64,000 nt of DNA from Anaerolineales bacterium (GCA_015075405.1 JABTUK010000002.1:1054001-1118000), one strand, 5' to 3'. Positions 1-9,129 are shown, numbered from the stretch's first letter. Numbers and translations: made by a program. The notes: a model not told the origin generated them from the sequence alone.

Positions 1-225
1 CACCAGCAAGCCGTGATAGCGGCGGGTCAGCACCCCGGCAATTGTGCCGGAGGCGTAGCCGCCGATGCCATTGGCAACCAGCCATTCGCGCTCTTCAGCT
101 ACGGCCAGATGACTACATACTTCGCGGCCAAAATCAAAGATAGGCGGGAAGCCAGGGTCATCCATCGAGTCCTCCATAATGGCGGCTAAAATCAAGGGGG
201 AAGCTACAGCAGTTTCAATCATCAT
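1..225 (-). CDS. Glycogen debranching enzyme, N-terminal part (runs off left edge)
   Basis: Translating the minus strand from 225 gives MMIETAVASPLILAAIM, then a segment REWLVANGIGGYASGTIAG followed by VLTRRYHGLLV. This is the hallmark start of bacterial/archaeal glycogen debranching enzymes (GDE_N domain), which remove alpha-1,6 branches from glycogen or maltodextrin. Only about 75 residues are inside the window. The gene lies downstream of the GH63-type glucosidase in the same direction, about 130 bp away across a repeat element. An alpha-glucan or oligosaccharide role shared by the two is inferred. The start could be either of two adjacent ATG codons (225 or 222). Confidence 0.85.
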   Translation of the reverse strand, partial: MMIETAVASPLILAAIMEDSMDDPGFPPIFDFGREVCSHLAVAEEREWLVANGIGGYASGTIAGVLTRRYHGLLV

Positions 226-249
226 AACCTCTATTCTGGATAAAGCAAG

Positions 250-357
250 CTTAGTGATTGTCCAAAAATAAGTTCCCCCAAGTTCCTACGAGTTCCCAGG
301 GAACTAAGGGAACTTATAGGAACTCAAAACGGGAAGTAAATTTTAGACGTTTACTTA
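250..357 (+). repeat. 108-bp hairpin repeat, copy 1
   Basis: Same element as at 40625-40732 (+) and about 53429-53533 (-). A 16-bp arm (282-297, GTTCCTACGAGTTCCC) faces an arm at 308-323 with two mismatches. The 10-nt loop at 298-307 is AGGGAACTAA, the reverse complement of the loop in copy 2. The outer parts (TTAGTGATTGTCCAAAAATA and CAAAACGGGAAGTAAA) are conserved in all copies. The right end overlaps the stop codon of the GH63-type gene. Confidence 0.9.
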
Positions 358-3075
358 TTCAGCCTGCCCGCCGCTTTGTTGGATCAGTTTGGCGACGACG
401 CCGGTCCAGCCGGTTTGATGGCTGGCCCCCAGGCCCGCGCCGTTGTCGCCGTGGAAATATTCATTGAACAGGATCAAATCGCGCCAGTGCGGGTCGGCCT
501 GGAAAGGATGCAGCCCGCCGTAGATAGGCCGCCGGCCCTCGGCGTTGCGCAGGAACAGCCGCATCAAGCGCTGTGATAACTCAGTCGCCACCTCGCCCAG
601 GGTCATCATCTGGCCGGAGCCGGTGGGACACTCAACTTTCAGGCTGTCGCCGTAGTAGTAATGGAACTTTTGCAGCGACTCGATGATGAGGTAGTTGATG
701 GGGAACCAGATCGGGCCGCGCCAGTTGGAGTTGCCGCCGAACAGGCCGCTTTCTGACTCTGCCGGCTGGTAGCTGACGGTGTGGGCCTGACCGTTGACAT
801 AGAAACTGTAAGGGTTGGCCTGATGATACTTTGAGACCGAGCGAATGCCATACTCCGATAGAAACTCGTTCTCGTCCAGCATCTTTTGCAAAACCCGCAC
901 CAGCCGCTCGCGGGTTAAAAAGGCCACCAAACGTCGTTTACCCACGCCGGGCACATCCACACTGGCGATATTTCCACTCAGGTGAAAGCGATTCTCGACA
1001 AACCAGTGCAAGCGCCGTTTGAAATCGGGCATCGTTTCCAGAATCTCTGGTTCAATGGTATCCACGGCAAACAAGGGCAGCAGGCCCACCAGGGAGCGAA
1101 CTTTGAGGGAAACTACCCGGTCATCGGGCAGGTGGAGCGCATCGTAGAAAAAGCCATCCTCCTCATCCCAGAGGCTGTGCCCGGCCCCGCCCATATCGCT
1201 GATCGAGTGGGCAATCCGCAAAAAATGCTCAAAGAATTTGGTGGCCATATCCTGGTAGATTGGCTCTGCTTTGGCCAGTTCCAGGGCAATGGTCAGCATG
1301 GTCAGGCAGAAAGCGCCCATCCAGGAGGTGCCATCGGATTGGTCAATGTGGCCGCCGGTGGGCAAACTGGCGCTGCGGTCGAAGACGCTGATGTTATCCA
1401 GCCCCAGAAAGCCGCCCTGGAAAATGTTGTTGCCTTCGGCATCCTTGCGGTTGACCCACCAGGTAAAGTTCAGCAGCAATTTCTGGAACATGCCTTCCAG
1501 AAAGGCCCGATCGGCCTGACCGGTCTGTTTTTCGTCAATCTTGTAGACCCGCCAGACAGCCCAGGCATGCACCGGTGGGTTGACATCGCCGAAGGCCCAC
1601 TCGTAGGCCGGCAACTGGCCGTTGGGGTGCATATACCATTCGCGGGTCATCAGCTCGAGCTGGCGCTTGGCGAAGTCGGTATCTACCAAGGCTAAAGGAA
1701 TGCAGTGGAAGGCCAAGTCCCAGGTGGCGTACCAGGGATATTCCCACTTGTCTGGCATCGAGATGATGTCGAAGTTGTTGAGATGATCCCACTCGTGGTT
1801 GCGCCCGTGCTTTCGAGACACCGGGGGTGGAGGTACACCCGGATCACCCTGAAGCCACTGCTCGATGTCGTAGTAAAAGAGCTGTTTGGACCAGAGCATC
1901 CCGGCCAGAGCCTGGCGCTGCACCCGCCGCTCGTCTTCGCTCAGATTAGGATTCTGCACAGCGGCATAAAATTCATCGGCCTCGGCCTGGCGTTGGGCAA
2001 ATATAACCTCAAAGTCAGAGAAGGGGTTGGGGGTTGGGGGTTGGGGGTTGGAGATTAAAGATTTATCCCTAGGCCCCCCCCCCCCCCCCCCACCCCCTAT
2101 TAGACGCAGGCGGACAGTCCGCGACTCGGCGGGGATAGAGCCGTTGTACAAGGCGGCCACTTTTGTGCCGTACTGCTCGGCGTTGACTGCTTCAATCTCC
2201 CCATTGACCAGGCAGCGATGGAAGGCATCTTTGACGTAGGGACTGGTATTAGCCAGACCGAAAAGGCGCTCGGAATTGGTCTCATTTTCGGTAAAGAGCA
2301 GGTCGGGGCCGCCCTCGGCATAGAGATGGTACATGCCGGCGGCAGGGTGGCTGGCTTCGACGATGGAAATGCCGTTGGGCCTCTCGGCCTGGCGCAGGAT
2401 GGGTTTGCCCGGCACATCGCCCATCGGCCCGGCGGGGTAGCCCCAACTCCAGGTGTTGCGAAACCAGAGTGTTGGCAACAAGTAACACTCTGCCGCTTCT
2501 GGCCCGCGATTGACGGCGGTGATTTTGATGAGAATGTCGTCTTCGCCGGCCTTGGCGTATTCGATAAAGACATCAAAGTAACGGTTGTGGTTAAAAACGC
2601 CGGTGTCGAGCAGTTCGTATTCAAAATCGTGGAAGCCGCGCCGCCGGTTCTCGGCCACCAAATCGCCATAGGGGAAGGCGGCCTGGGGGTACTTGTAAAG
2701 CATCTTCATGTAGGAGTGGGTTGGGGTGCTGTCGAGGTAGAAGTAATATTCTTTGACATCCTCGCCATGATTGCCCTCCGAGCCGGTCAGCCCAAACAGG
2801 CGCTCCTTGAGGATGGGGTCGCGCCCGTTCCAGAGGGCCAGGGCGAAGCACAGGTATTGGTAGCGGTCGGAGATGCCGGCCAAGCCGTCTTCATTCCAGC
2901 GATAGGCCCGGCTGCGGGCCTGGTCGTGGGAGAAGTAATCCCAGGCTGTGCCGTAGTCGCTATAATCTTCGCGCACCGTGCCCCAGGCGCGCTCACTCAG
3001 ATAGGGTCCCCAGTTTTTCCAGTTGGCCTTGTGCTCGCGGTGAGCAACCAAGCGTTGGTGTTCGGCGGTATTCAT
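355..3075 (-). CDS. GH63-like (MGH1-type) alpha-glucosidase, about 906 aa
   Basis: A long cytosolic-looking glycoside hydrolase. Its N-terminal half contains [18 protein letters not shown] and [15 protein letters not shown]. The C-terminal (alpha/alpha)6 part contains [27 protein letters not shown] and [15 protein letters not shown]. These are typical of the mannosyl-oligosaccharide-glucosidase-like family GH63. The start at 3075 is preferred over 3090 because it overlaps the stop of the upstream 99-aa gene as ATGA. A non-family insertion (poly-Gly plus [10 protein letters not shown]) sits between a beta strand (VRLRL) and the family sequence [20 protein letters not shown]. It is encoded by an 18-C homopolymer and a GGGGTTG tandem repeat. 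The exact substrate is unknown; a glucosyl oligosaccharide or compatible solute is plausible. Confidence 0.85.
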   Translation of the reverse strand: MNTAEHQRLVAHREHKANWKNWGPYLSERAWGTVREDYSDYGTAWDYFSHDQARSRAYRWNEDGLAGISDRYQYLCFALALWNGRDPILKERLFGLTGSEGNHGEDVKEYYFYLDSTPTHSYMKMLYKYPQAAFPYGDLVAENRRRGFHDFEYELLDTGVFNHNRYFDVFIEYAKAGEDDILIKITAVNRGPEAAECYLLPTLWFRNTWSWGYPAGPMGDVPGKPILRQAERPNGISIVEASHPAAGMYHLYAEGGPDLLFTENETNSERLFGLANTSPYVKDAFHRCLVNGEIEAVNAEQYGTKVAALYNGSIPAESRTVRLRLIGGGGGGGGPRDKSLISNPQPPTPNPFSDFEVIFAQRQAEADEFYAAVQNPNLSEDERRVQRQALAGMLWSKQLFYYDIEQWLQGDPGVPPPPVSRKHGRNHEWDHLNNFDIISMPDKWEYPWYATWDLAFHCIPLALVDTDFAKRQLELMTREWYMHPNGQLPAYEWAFGDVNPPVHAWAVWRVYKIDEKQTGQADRAFLEGMFQKLLLNFTWWVNRKDAEGNNIFQGGFLGLDNISVFDRSASLPTGGHIDQSDGTSWMGAFCLTMLTIALELAKAEPIYQDMATKFFEHFLRIAHSISDMGGAGHSLWDEEDGFFYDALHLPDDRVVSLKVRSLVGLLPLFAVDTIEPEILETMPDFKRRLHWFVENRFHLSGNIASVDVPGVGKRRLVAFLTRERLVRVLQKMLDENEFLSEYGIRSVSKYHQANPYSFYVNGQAHTVSYQPAESESGLFGGNSNWRGPIWFPINYLIIESLQKFHYYYGDSLKVECPTGSGQMMTLGEVATELSQRLMRLFLRNAEGRRPIYGGLHPFQADPHWRDLILFNEYFHGDNGAGLGASHQTGWTGVVAKLIQQSGGQAE
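2022..2099. repeat. In-frame tandem repeat plus 18-C homopolymer inside the GH63-like gene
   Basis: 2023-2054 is a run of GGGGTTG-type heptamers. After AGATTAAAGATTTATCCCTA comes an uninterrupted run of 18 C (2074-2091), then ACCCCCT. On the coding (minus) strand it adds roughly 25 residues in frame. Confidence 0.9.
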
Positions 3076-3371
3076 GAGCCATTCCTCCAATGGGCGGCGA
3101 TTTGTTGGGCCGTGTAATCGGCCCAGCCCAATTTAGAATTTTCCCGTTTGTAAAGTTCGTAATTATCGGCCAGGAATTGGCCCAGTTGCTCGACGGTGAC
3201 CGGCGTGGGCAGCAATGCTCCCAGACCATGCCTGATGACGTAGTCGGCGTACCAGGCCGGCCATTCCTGGTCGTAAACGCCCTTGAGAACGGTTTGCTCA
3301 AAGTGATGGTGGGCCGAACCGGCTTGCGAGAGTAGATTGGCTATTTGGGTAATGTTATTTGCGCTCATCAT
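3072..3371 (-). CDS. Conserved 99-aa protein coupled to GMC oxidoreductase
   Basis: A small soluble protein with no signal peptide. It contains a recognisable W-P-x-W-Y-A-x-Y motif ([17 protein letters not shown]) and a C-terminal [16 protein letters not shown] do not know its biochemical function. My recollection, unverified, is that small proteins with this WYADY motif occur beside GMC-type oxidoreductases in cyanobacteria and Chloroflexota. It is coupled on both sides: its ATG (3371) overlaps the GMC stop as ATGA, and its own stop overlaps the ATG of the glucosidase as ATGA. This argues for stoichiometric co-translation. It could be an accessory subunit or chaperone of the flavoprotein. 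Confidence 0.75.
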   Translation of the reverse strand: MMSANNITQIANLLSQAGSAHHHFEQTVLKGVYDQEWPAWYADYVIRHGLGALLPTPVTVEQLGQFLADNYELYKRENSKLGWADYTAQQIAAHWRNGS

Positions 3372-4915
3372 AGCACCTTATGTTTGATAAAATCGGCCAC
3401 CCGCAGGGTTTGAGCGATGATAGTCAGGGTGGGGTTGACCGACCCCGACGAGACCATAAAACTGCCATCGGTCACAAATACATTTTCCAGTTGGTGGGGC
3501 CGGCAGTAGGGATCGAGGACGGAGGTTTGTGGGTCAATTCCCATTTTCATTGTGCCCATCTGATGGGCGGTGTTGTAAGGAAACTGCGTACCCAGGTAAA
3601 AGTCTACCGGAATCAGGTGTTCATGGCAACCAATGTAACTGAGGAGAGATTTGAGTTTGTCGGTCAAGCGCTGGTGGGCCTCGACGTTGTTGCGCTGGTA
3701 GTGGAACACAATCTCATTGTTAGCGTTCAAGCGGACGCGATTGTTCGGATCGGGCAAATCTTCGGATTGCAGCCAGAAATCCAGCGAGTGGGCGGCCATC
3801 TCGGCGTAGGTCATCCCATTCAACGGCTGCGGCGACTCGAAGGCCATAGCCACCTCATCCACCTTGCCCAGCATTTGGATGAAGCCCATCGGATAAGGCC
3901 ACTCCTCCGACCCCCAGTAGAAATCGGCCAGGGCTAGAGTCTTCTCGAAGATGGCGTCGTTGGGTTCTTTGCTGATGGCGATGAAGGTGGCGTTGTTGTT
4001 GCTCATATAGTTGCAGCCGACCAGGCCGGACTTGTTGGCCAGGCCATCGGGATGAAATTCATTTTTGGAGCGTAGAAACAGGGCCGCGGAGTTGATCGCC
4101 CCGGCGGCGACGATCACCCAGTCGGCGGTGTAGACTATCCGCGTCCCATCATCCTGTTTGACCACGACCCGGTTGACCTTGCGCCCGCTGCCGTCCGTTT
4201 CCAGCCGCTCGACGTAGCTGTGGGTTTTGAGGGTCACATTGTCGTATTGCAACGCAGGTTTGATCCCAATCACGTGGGCGTCGGCTTTGGACTCGGTTGG
4301 GTCGGGGTAGCCGTCGAAGTTGCTCAGAACGGTTAGCGGCCCTTGTTCTCCATTTTCATTACCCAGATTGACTCCCATCGGCAGGGGGAAAGGGTTGTAG
4401 CCAAGCCGCTTCAGGTCGTCGTTCAACTGCTGGATGCGCGGTTCGTGGGCCAGGGGTGGGTAGGGGAAGGGTTCGCTGCGTTTTGGCTCAGTGGGATCAA
4501 TTCCGGCCTGGCCGTGAACGTAATACCATCTTTCGGCCTGAGTGTAGTAAGGCTCCAGGTCGTCATAGCTGATCGGCCAGGCCGGGGAAATACCGCCGGC
4601 GTGTTTGACTTCTTCAAAATCTCGTTCGCGCAGGCGGATCAGGGCTGCCCCGTACAACTTGGTGCTGCCGCCGACGAAATAATGTGGATGAGAAGGGCGA
4701 AACGGTTTGTCGTCAAAGTACCAGGTTTCACCCGAAGCATAACGCTTGTTCACGGCCACCGACTTGGTATCCCAGTTTTCCCGCTCGCGGGGGAGAAAGC
4801 CGCCCCGTTCCAGGATCAGGATGTGCTTGCCGGTCGGGGCCAGGGCGCGGGCCATCGTGCCACCACCCGCCCCGCTGCCAATAATAATCACATCGTAATG
4901 ATTGTTTGTAGACAT
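3368..4915 (-). CDS. GMC family FAD-dependent oxidoreductase
   Basis: 515 aa. The N-terminal dinucleotide-binding motif DVIIIGSGAGGGTMARAL (about residues 8-25) binds FAD. The C-terminal GMC domain has HQMGTMKMGIDPQTSVLDP and VTDGSFMVSSGSVNPTLTI, holding the His and Asn of the usual catalytic pair. GMC enzymes oxidise alcohols or sugars such as glucose, choline or gluconate. The gene leads a coupled cluster with a 99-aa protein and a GH63-type glucosidase, which suggests a carbohydrate substrate (inference). No Tat or Sec signal is visible, so the enzyme is probably cytoplasmic. Confidence 0.88.
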   Translation of the reverse strand: MSTNNHYDVIIIGSGAGGGTMARALAPTGKHILILERGGFLPRERENWDTKSVAVNKRYASGETWYFDDKPFRPSHPHYFVGGSTKLYGAALIRLRERDFEEVKHAGGISPAWPISYDDLEPYYTQAERWYYVHGQAGIDPTEPKRSEPFPYPPLAHEPRIQQLNDDLKRLGYNPFPLPMGVNLGNENGEQGPLTVLSNFDGYPDPTESKADAHVIGIKPALQYDNVTLKTHSYVERLETDGSGRKVNRVVVKQDDGTRIVYTADWVIVAAGAINSAALFLRSKNEFHPDGLANKSGLVGCNYMSNNNATFIAISKEPNDAIFEKTLALADFYWGSEEWPYPMGFIQMLGKVDEVAMAFESPQPLNGMTYAEMAAHSLDFWLQSEDLPDPNNRVRLNANNEIVFHYQRNNVEAHQRLTDKLKSLLSYIGCHEHLIPVDFYLGTQFPYNTAHQMGTMKMGIDPQTSVLDPYCRPHQLENVFVTDGSFMVSSGSVNPTLTIIAQTLRVADFIKHKVL

Positions 4916-4989
4916 GGTTTGCTCCTTTACCCAAGCTAGAGGGCTTTACATCAGACCTTATGAGTTTTGACTGCAAGCAAAATTCGGTA

Positions 4990-5060
4990 AAGCTTGGAAG
5001 GTTGGAGGATTGGAGGGTTGGTAAATATTGACCAACCTTCCAGCCTTCCAATCTTCCCGG
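4990..5060. repeat. Palindromic TTCCAACC-type tandem repeat
   Basis: GGAAGGTTGGAGGATTGGAG, then GGTTGG and a short A/T spacer, then the inverted CCAACCTTCCAGCCTTCC. It forms a long imperfect hairpin upstream of the GMC gene. The same unit occurs at 22990-23040, 24230-24250 and 36930-36995. Confidence 0.85.
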
Positions 5061-5096
5061 AATATGGAGATTACCGATTTTGCAAATCAAAATTCC

Positions 5097-5552
5097 TTAG
5101 GGGGCGCAAATCTGACCGCTGTAATTGCCTGTGCCGCCAGCCTCAAAAGTGAACGTCCCAATAGCCTGGATAACGCCGGTGACCCCGGCCCAGTCACCGG
5201 TACCGCCGACCACCGTATCAACCTCGGCAAATTCTCCGGCCCCCGTCGTACGGAGAACAATAGCATCCTGGGTCATCAAGTCTCCTTTATTCGTATGGAT
5301 GATATTATTGCCGGTTAACACCGCCACATCAGGGATATCCGTAGGGGTAAAACTGGTTCCGGTAAAAGCAGAATCTCCCTTGATATCGCCTTTGTACGAT
5401 CCGGTGGTATCTGGATTGAGGATCAATTTACCGTTGACCTTTTTACAATTAGACGAGGCGGCGGCTACCCCACTCACCACGATGAGAACGATCATTGCGA
5501 TAACCGCGATGGCGGCCAGTTTGGTTCGGTTTGAACTATTTTTATGAAACAT
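5097..5552 (-). CDS. Small secreted beta-rich protein of unknown function
   Basis: 151 aa. A clear Sec-type signal (basic NRTK, hydrophobic LAAIAVIAMIVLIVVSGVAA) is followed by a mature part of about 118 residues. This is rich in G, T and D with many alternating strands (GTGDWAGVTGVIQAIGTF, TGNYSGQICAP) and two Cys that could pair. The GTGDWAGVTG-style repeats resemble allene-oxide-cyclase-barrel or related single-domain beta barrels, but I cannot assign the family. It stands alone, flanked by repeats on both sides. Confidence 0.7.
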   Translation of the reverse strand: MFHKNSSNRTKLAAIAVIAMIVLIVVSGVAAASSNCKKVNGKLILNPDTTGSYKGDIKGDSAFTGTSFTPTDIPDVAVLTGNNIIHTNKGDLMTQDAIVLRTTGAGEFAEVDTVVGGTGDWAGVTGVIQAIGTFTFEAGGTGNYSGQICAP

Positions 5553-5671
5553 GAGTTATTCTCCTTTGTAATAGTTTTGGCAGAGTCCCGAAGTTAAGAT
5601 TGGGGATCCAGATTTTTATTAAGGGTGAGAGCATTTGGAAACACCAAAGCGACCTTGCCAGCGACGCTCGT

Positions 5672-5790
5672 CCGGCGATGAAGTCGCCGGATTATTCAAC
5701 AGCGCCCGATGAATCGGACTTTAAGCCGGGGTACCCTGGCGCTGTTCCCTAGCCCTGGCATTCATGCCGGGGCGATTCAGCCAGACGAAA
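5672..5790. repeat. Cluster of extragenic hairpins (gap 5553-5930)
   Basis: This 378-bp gap holds no convincing gene. It contains a perfect 7-bp hairpin CCGGCGA-TGAAG-TCGCCGG (5672-5690), long-range arms AACAGCGCC (5698-5706) and GGCGCTGTT (5738-5746), and a CCTGGCAT/ATGCCGGG hairpin (about 5754-5771). It could be a REP-like element or a structured transcript. Near 5880-5925 lies a fragment of the GCGACTTTGCGACCCTGCTA repeat type also seen near 60100. Confidence 0.6.
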
Positions 5791-5930
5791 CAGTTTCCGA
5801 ACATTCTCAGGGTACGATAGTTAATTGACAGGTTGGATTTTTCGGCCAGGTTACCTCCTAAAAAATAGTAGACAGTGGACAGGGATACTACATTTCTGCG
5901 ACTTTGCGACCCTGCTACCTTTTCTTCTTG

Positions 5931-6836
5931 TTAAACCACTGCCACCGGCGAGACCCAGGCTCCGGTTGCGCCGCGCACTTTGGCGTGGGTTAGGATAAAC
6001 ATAAATTCAGACACATTGTCGCGGGCCAGGTTACTGGTATAGAGGTTTTCCACAATGAACAGACCGTGCCGTACATTCAGTGTTTGGGGGACAACGAAGG
6101 GCATGGTCGGGTCTTCCGGCGGGACTGCGCCATAGCTCCAGGTGTCACAGCCGGTCAGGGCCACCCCTTGCTCGACCAGCCACGCGGCCAGTTCCAGGCC
6201 CGGCCCCGGCTCGCCGGAGAGGTAGGTGTCGTTGTCCTGCATCCATAGATCGCCCCAGCCGGTGTGAAACAAGACAGCATCACCCCGTTTGACCTGGACG
6301 CCTTGCCACTCAAGCGCCGCCGTCACATCGGCGACCGAGATAACGTAGCCTTTGTCTAACCGCTCCACCCCGCGCAGCCGAGCCACATCCACCAGAACCC
6401 CACGGGTGATAATTTGTGGAACCGTCTCGACGCCCAGCTTGTTGGTACCCCACTCCTCGGCAATATTGGTCAGGGTGTGGCCGTTGTAAAAGCGGTCGCC
6501 GATTTGCAAGTGGTTAAGCGCATCCAGGTGCGTACCCAACTGCGAGGTGCTGGAGACCACCTCGACAATCCAGTTGACGTTGTTTTCGCCCCAGCCCATT
6601 GGACCGGCGTCAGGCCGGCGGCGGTTGAGCAGATGGGCGCTGGTAGTCAACTGTTGGCGGAAGCTGCGGCCAGGGAAAGCCGGGACCTTTTCATCCAGCA
6701 CGTGCCCCAAGTCATAAATCTGGCCGCGCTGGACCAGTCGAGCCGCTTCGGCCACCTTGAACGGCGTAATTTCGTTGAGCATCCCCATTTGGTCATCCGG
6801 GCCATACGGTGACGGCCACCAGGGTTGTTGGGTCAT
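5931..6836 (-). CDS. Cyclase-family (kynurenine formamidase-like) metal hydrolase
   Basis: 301 aa. Contains SQLGTHLDALNHLQIGDRFYN, the metal-binding GTHxDxxxH signature of the cyclase/formamidase family (PF04199-like). Also has RGDAVLFHTGWGDLW and LTGCDTWSYGAVPPEDP, typical of the bacterial branch annotated simply as cyclase family protein. Members hydrolyse amides or lactones; the substrate here is unknown. A good ribosome site (GGAGG) lies 6 bp before the ATG. It is followed by an SDR gene on the same strand, with a short GATTGGAGATTA-type repeat between. Confidence 0.85.
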   Translation of the reverse strand: MTQQPWWPSPYGPDDQMGMLNEITPFKVAEAARLVQRGQIYDLGHVLDEKVPAFPGRSFRQQLTTSAHLLNRRRPDAGPMGWGENNVNWIVEVVSSTSQLGTHLDALNHLQIGDRFYNGHTLTNIAEEWGTNKLGVETVPQIITRGVLVDVARLRGVERLDKGYVISVADVTAALEWQGVQVKRGDAVLFHTGWGDLWMQDNDTYLSGEPGPGLELAAWLVEQGVALTGCDTWSYGAVPPEDPTMPFVVPQTLNVRHGLFIVENLYTSNLARDNVSEFMFILTHAKVRGATGAWVSPVAVV

Positions 6837-6892
6837 ATTGCCTCCTTCAAGCTGGAGATTAGAGATTGGAGATTGATAATCTCCAATCTTTC

Positions 6893-7720
6893 TTATTCCG
6901 ACGACCAGGCGGTGCGGAAATCGGCAAACAAGGTCAGGCCGCCATCCACAAAAATCGTCTGGCCGGTGATGTAGGCTGCTTCATCGGAGCATAAGAAGGC
7001 TGTTACCGCGGCCATTTCTTCCGAGGTCGCCGCCCGCTGCATCGGGATATGTTCCAACACCATCGCGCTCTTGACCGGGTCATCTACCCAGGCCCGATTG
7101 ATCGGGGTAATGGTCGCCCCCGGCCCAATCCCGTTGACCCGGATGCCCCGCCCGGCATATTCCAAAGCCAGGGTGCGGGTCATGTTTTGCATCCCGCCCT
7201 TGCTGATCGAGTAACTCAGAAAGCGGGGCTTGGGAATTTCCTGATGCACACTGGAAACGTTAATGATCACCCCCGGCTTTTCGTGGGCCAGGAAGTGTTT
7301 GATAGCTTCACGGGCGCACAGATAAGCTCCGCGCAGATTGACCCCCAGCACCCGATCAAAGCTGTCTATGCTCAGTTCGTGCGAATTGCCCGGAATTTGG
7401 ATGCCGGCATTGTTGATCAGAATATCCAGCCCGCCGAGTTTCTCAATGGTCTCTTGCACCATTCTGACCACATCGGCCTCTACCGACACATCGCCCTGCA
7501 CAAAGATATGGTTGACCCCCGCCTCTTCCATTTCATCCATATAATCGTGCATCGGGTCATCGCCGTGTAATTGGGCGTGGGTTTCGGCCGCATCTTCAGG
7601 TCGGGAGCGGTAATTGATGGCCACATTGGCCCCTTCCTGAGCAAAGCGCACGGCAATGGCCTGGCCGATGCCGGAGGTGCTGCCGGTGACTAACACGTTT
7701 TTTCCTTGTAAACCTTTCAT
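6893..7720 (-). CDS. SDR family oxidoreductase (glucose 1-dehydrogenase-like)
   Basis: About 275 aa from the start at 7720 (MKGLQGKNVLVTGSTSGIGQ), chosen because GGAGG lies just upstream. The open frame extends further to 7771 but without family sequence. Rossmann motif TGSTSGIG, NNAG, catalytic Ser/Tyr/Lys in NVSSVHQ and YSISKGG, and a C-terminal YITGQTIFVDGGLTL are all present. This is the classical SDR layout close to glucose/ribitol dehydrogenases. An unusual stretch GDDPMHDYMDEMEEAGVNHI lengthens the region after strand 2. NAD(P) preference and substrate cannot be read. Confidence 0.88.
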   Translation of the reverse strand: MKGLQGKNVLVTGSTSGIGQAIAVRFAQEGANVAINYRSRPEDAAETHAQLHGDDPMHDYMDEMEEAGVNHIFVQGDVSVEADVVRMVQETIEKLGGLDILINNAGIQIPGNSHELSIDSFDRVLGVNLRGAYLCAREAIKHFLAHEKPGVIINVSSVHQEIPKPRFLSYSISKGGMQNMTRTLALEYAGRGIRVNGIGPGATITPINRAWVDDPVKSAMVLEHIPMQRAATSEEMAAVTAFLCSDEAAYITGQTIFVDGGLTLFADFRTAWSSE

Positions 7721-7803
7721 TGTTTGATCCTCCATTGACTTCTTTTTAGATTGGATTTTTGTTCTGGTCACAAAGCAAGCTTTGTGACTCCTGGGTTATC
7801 AAT

Positions 7804-9033
7804 TTATCTGGCGTCTGGGGTCATCATCCCCAGCTCGACGGCGCCAGGAGCCGGTTCGCTGCGGCGTAGGATAGTCAGCGCCACGAGGGGGAAAATTATG
7901 ACCGACAGGAGACCGGCGGCGACCAGCGCCGCACTGGTGGCCTGGTCAATTAGTTCCAACTCTATGCCTATTTGGGTCGCCACGACAATGAACGAGAGCG
8001 AGGTGGCCTGCAACAGGCCCGCCGCCGCCAGCCGCGGCCCATCCAGCAGGGAACGATAAAGGAGCGCCGGCAGTCCGCGCACCAGCAGTAAAGCCGCCAG
8101 GAAGACCGGCACCAGGATCAGCGTTGAGCCGTTGGCAAAGAGCGCGGCCAGGTTGAAGCGCAGGCCGCTGCTGACAAAGAAGAACGGAATGAAGACGCCG
8201 AAGCCCACTGCCTCTAACCCGTGGCGAAACTGGGGATGGGTCATCATTTCGTCACGATCCAGCAAAGCCAGCAGCGCCCCAGCGATAAAAGCGCCGAGGA
8301 TGGCTTCCAGGCCAAACGACTCGGCAATGACCACCAGCACTGCCAGCAGCAGGAACGCGCCTCGAATTCGAATCTGGGCGGTTGTATCTTGCAGCCGGAT
8401 GAGCACCGCCGATAACCAGCGCCATCTTTCTGTTTCCCACAGAACCATCCCCACCAATACCACCAGCAAGGCAAAGCCGCCAAGCAAGACCACCTGCGCC
8501 CCCAGGCCGCTGGCCTCGCGCGAGAAAAACAACGACAGCAGGATGATGGTGGCGAAATCGGCGATGGAAGCGGCGGCGATGGCTAGTTGGCCAAAATCGG
8601 AAGCGATCAAGCCGGTATCTTTGAGGGCCGGGATCAGCACGCTCAACGCCGTCGCCGACAGCACAATGGCAATGAAGAGCGGCGCTTCGATCAGGCCCAC
8701 CACCATCAAACCAAAGCCGAGCAGCAGGGCCAGGCCAAACGAGACCAGGAAACTCAGCCCAGACAGCTTCAACAGCCGCCCTTTCAGCCGATCAAACTCA
8801 ATTTCCAGCCCGGCCAGGAAGAGCAAGAAGGCCAGCCCGATCAAGGCCAGAATCTGGATCGGCAGGTCAACCTTCACCCAACCCAGCCCAGAGGGACCAA
8901 GCACGATCCCGGCCACAATCTCCAGCACCACTGAGGGCAGCCGAAGTCTGGGGGCGAGGCCGAGCAGTAAGGGCACAGCAAAGGCGACCGCCGCCACCAT
9001 CATCAACCCGGAGAATGAAATTTCAGGCATCAT
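7804..9033 (-). CDS. CPA2-type cation:proton antiporter
   Basis: 409 aa with about a dozen hydrophobic helices. Family landmarks are PSVVLEIVAGIVLGPSGLGW, FLLFLAGLEIEFDRLKG, LSATALSVLIPALKD and LEAILGAFIAGALLALLDRDE. This is the Na+/H+ exchanger domain of KefB/GerN-like CPA2 carriers. There is no C-terminal TrkA-N/TrkA-C domain, so it is the short form. It exchanges monovalent cations for protons across the inner membrane. It is monocistronic or loosely linked to the flavin reductase upstream. Confidence 0.88.
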   Translation of the reverse strand: MMPEISFSGLMMVAAVAFAVPLLLGLAPRLRLPSVVLEIVAGIVLGPSGLGWVKVDLPIQILALIGLAFLLFLAGLEIEFDRLKGRLLKLSGLSFLVSFGLALLLGFGLMVVGLIEAPLFIAIVLSATALSVLIPALKDTGLIASDFGQLAIAAASIADFATIILLSLFFSREASGLGAQVVLLGGFALLVVLVGMVLWETERWRWLSAVLIRLQDTTAQIRIRGAFLLLAVLVVIAESFGLEAILGAFIAGALLALLDRDEMMTHPQFRHGLEAVGFGVFIPFFFVSSGLRFNLAALFANGSTLILVPVFLAALLLVRGLPALLYRSLLDGPRLAAAGLLQATSLSFIVVATQIGIELELIDQATSAALVAAGLLSVIIFPLVALTILRRSEPAPGAVELGMMTPDAR

Positions 9034-9129
9034 AGTTGTTATCTTCTCTTAGTCGGAGCAAATGATTAGATAGATTTCTAAACAATAGTCTTCTATCAGG
9101 CCGATTCATTACACTTAAACGAACTGAAT

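Noticed and set aside
982..1695. 237-codon plus-strand frame
   Set aside because: It lies opposite the same GH63-like gene and has no family motif or ribosome site.
2218..3117. Long plus-strand open frame (299 codons) opposite the GH63-like gene
   Set aside because: It is antisense to a clear enzyme with family motifs; the translation is low-information and matches the mirror of GC-rich coding sequence.
8132..9052. 306-codon plus-strand frame opposite the antiporter
   Set aside because: Ser/Arg/Lys-rich composition is typical of the antisense of membrane-protein genes; no start signal.
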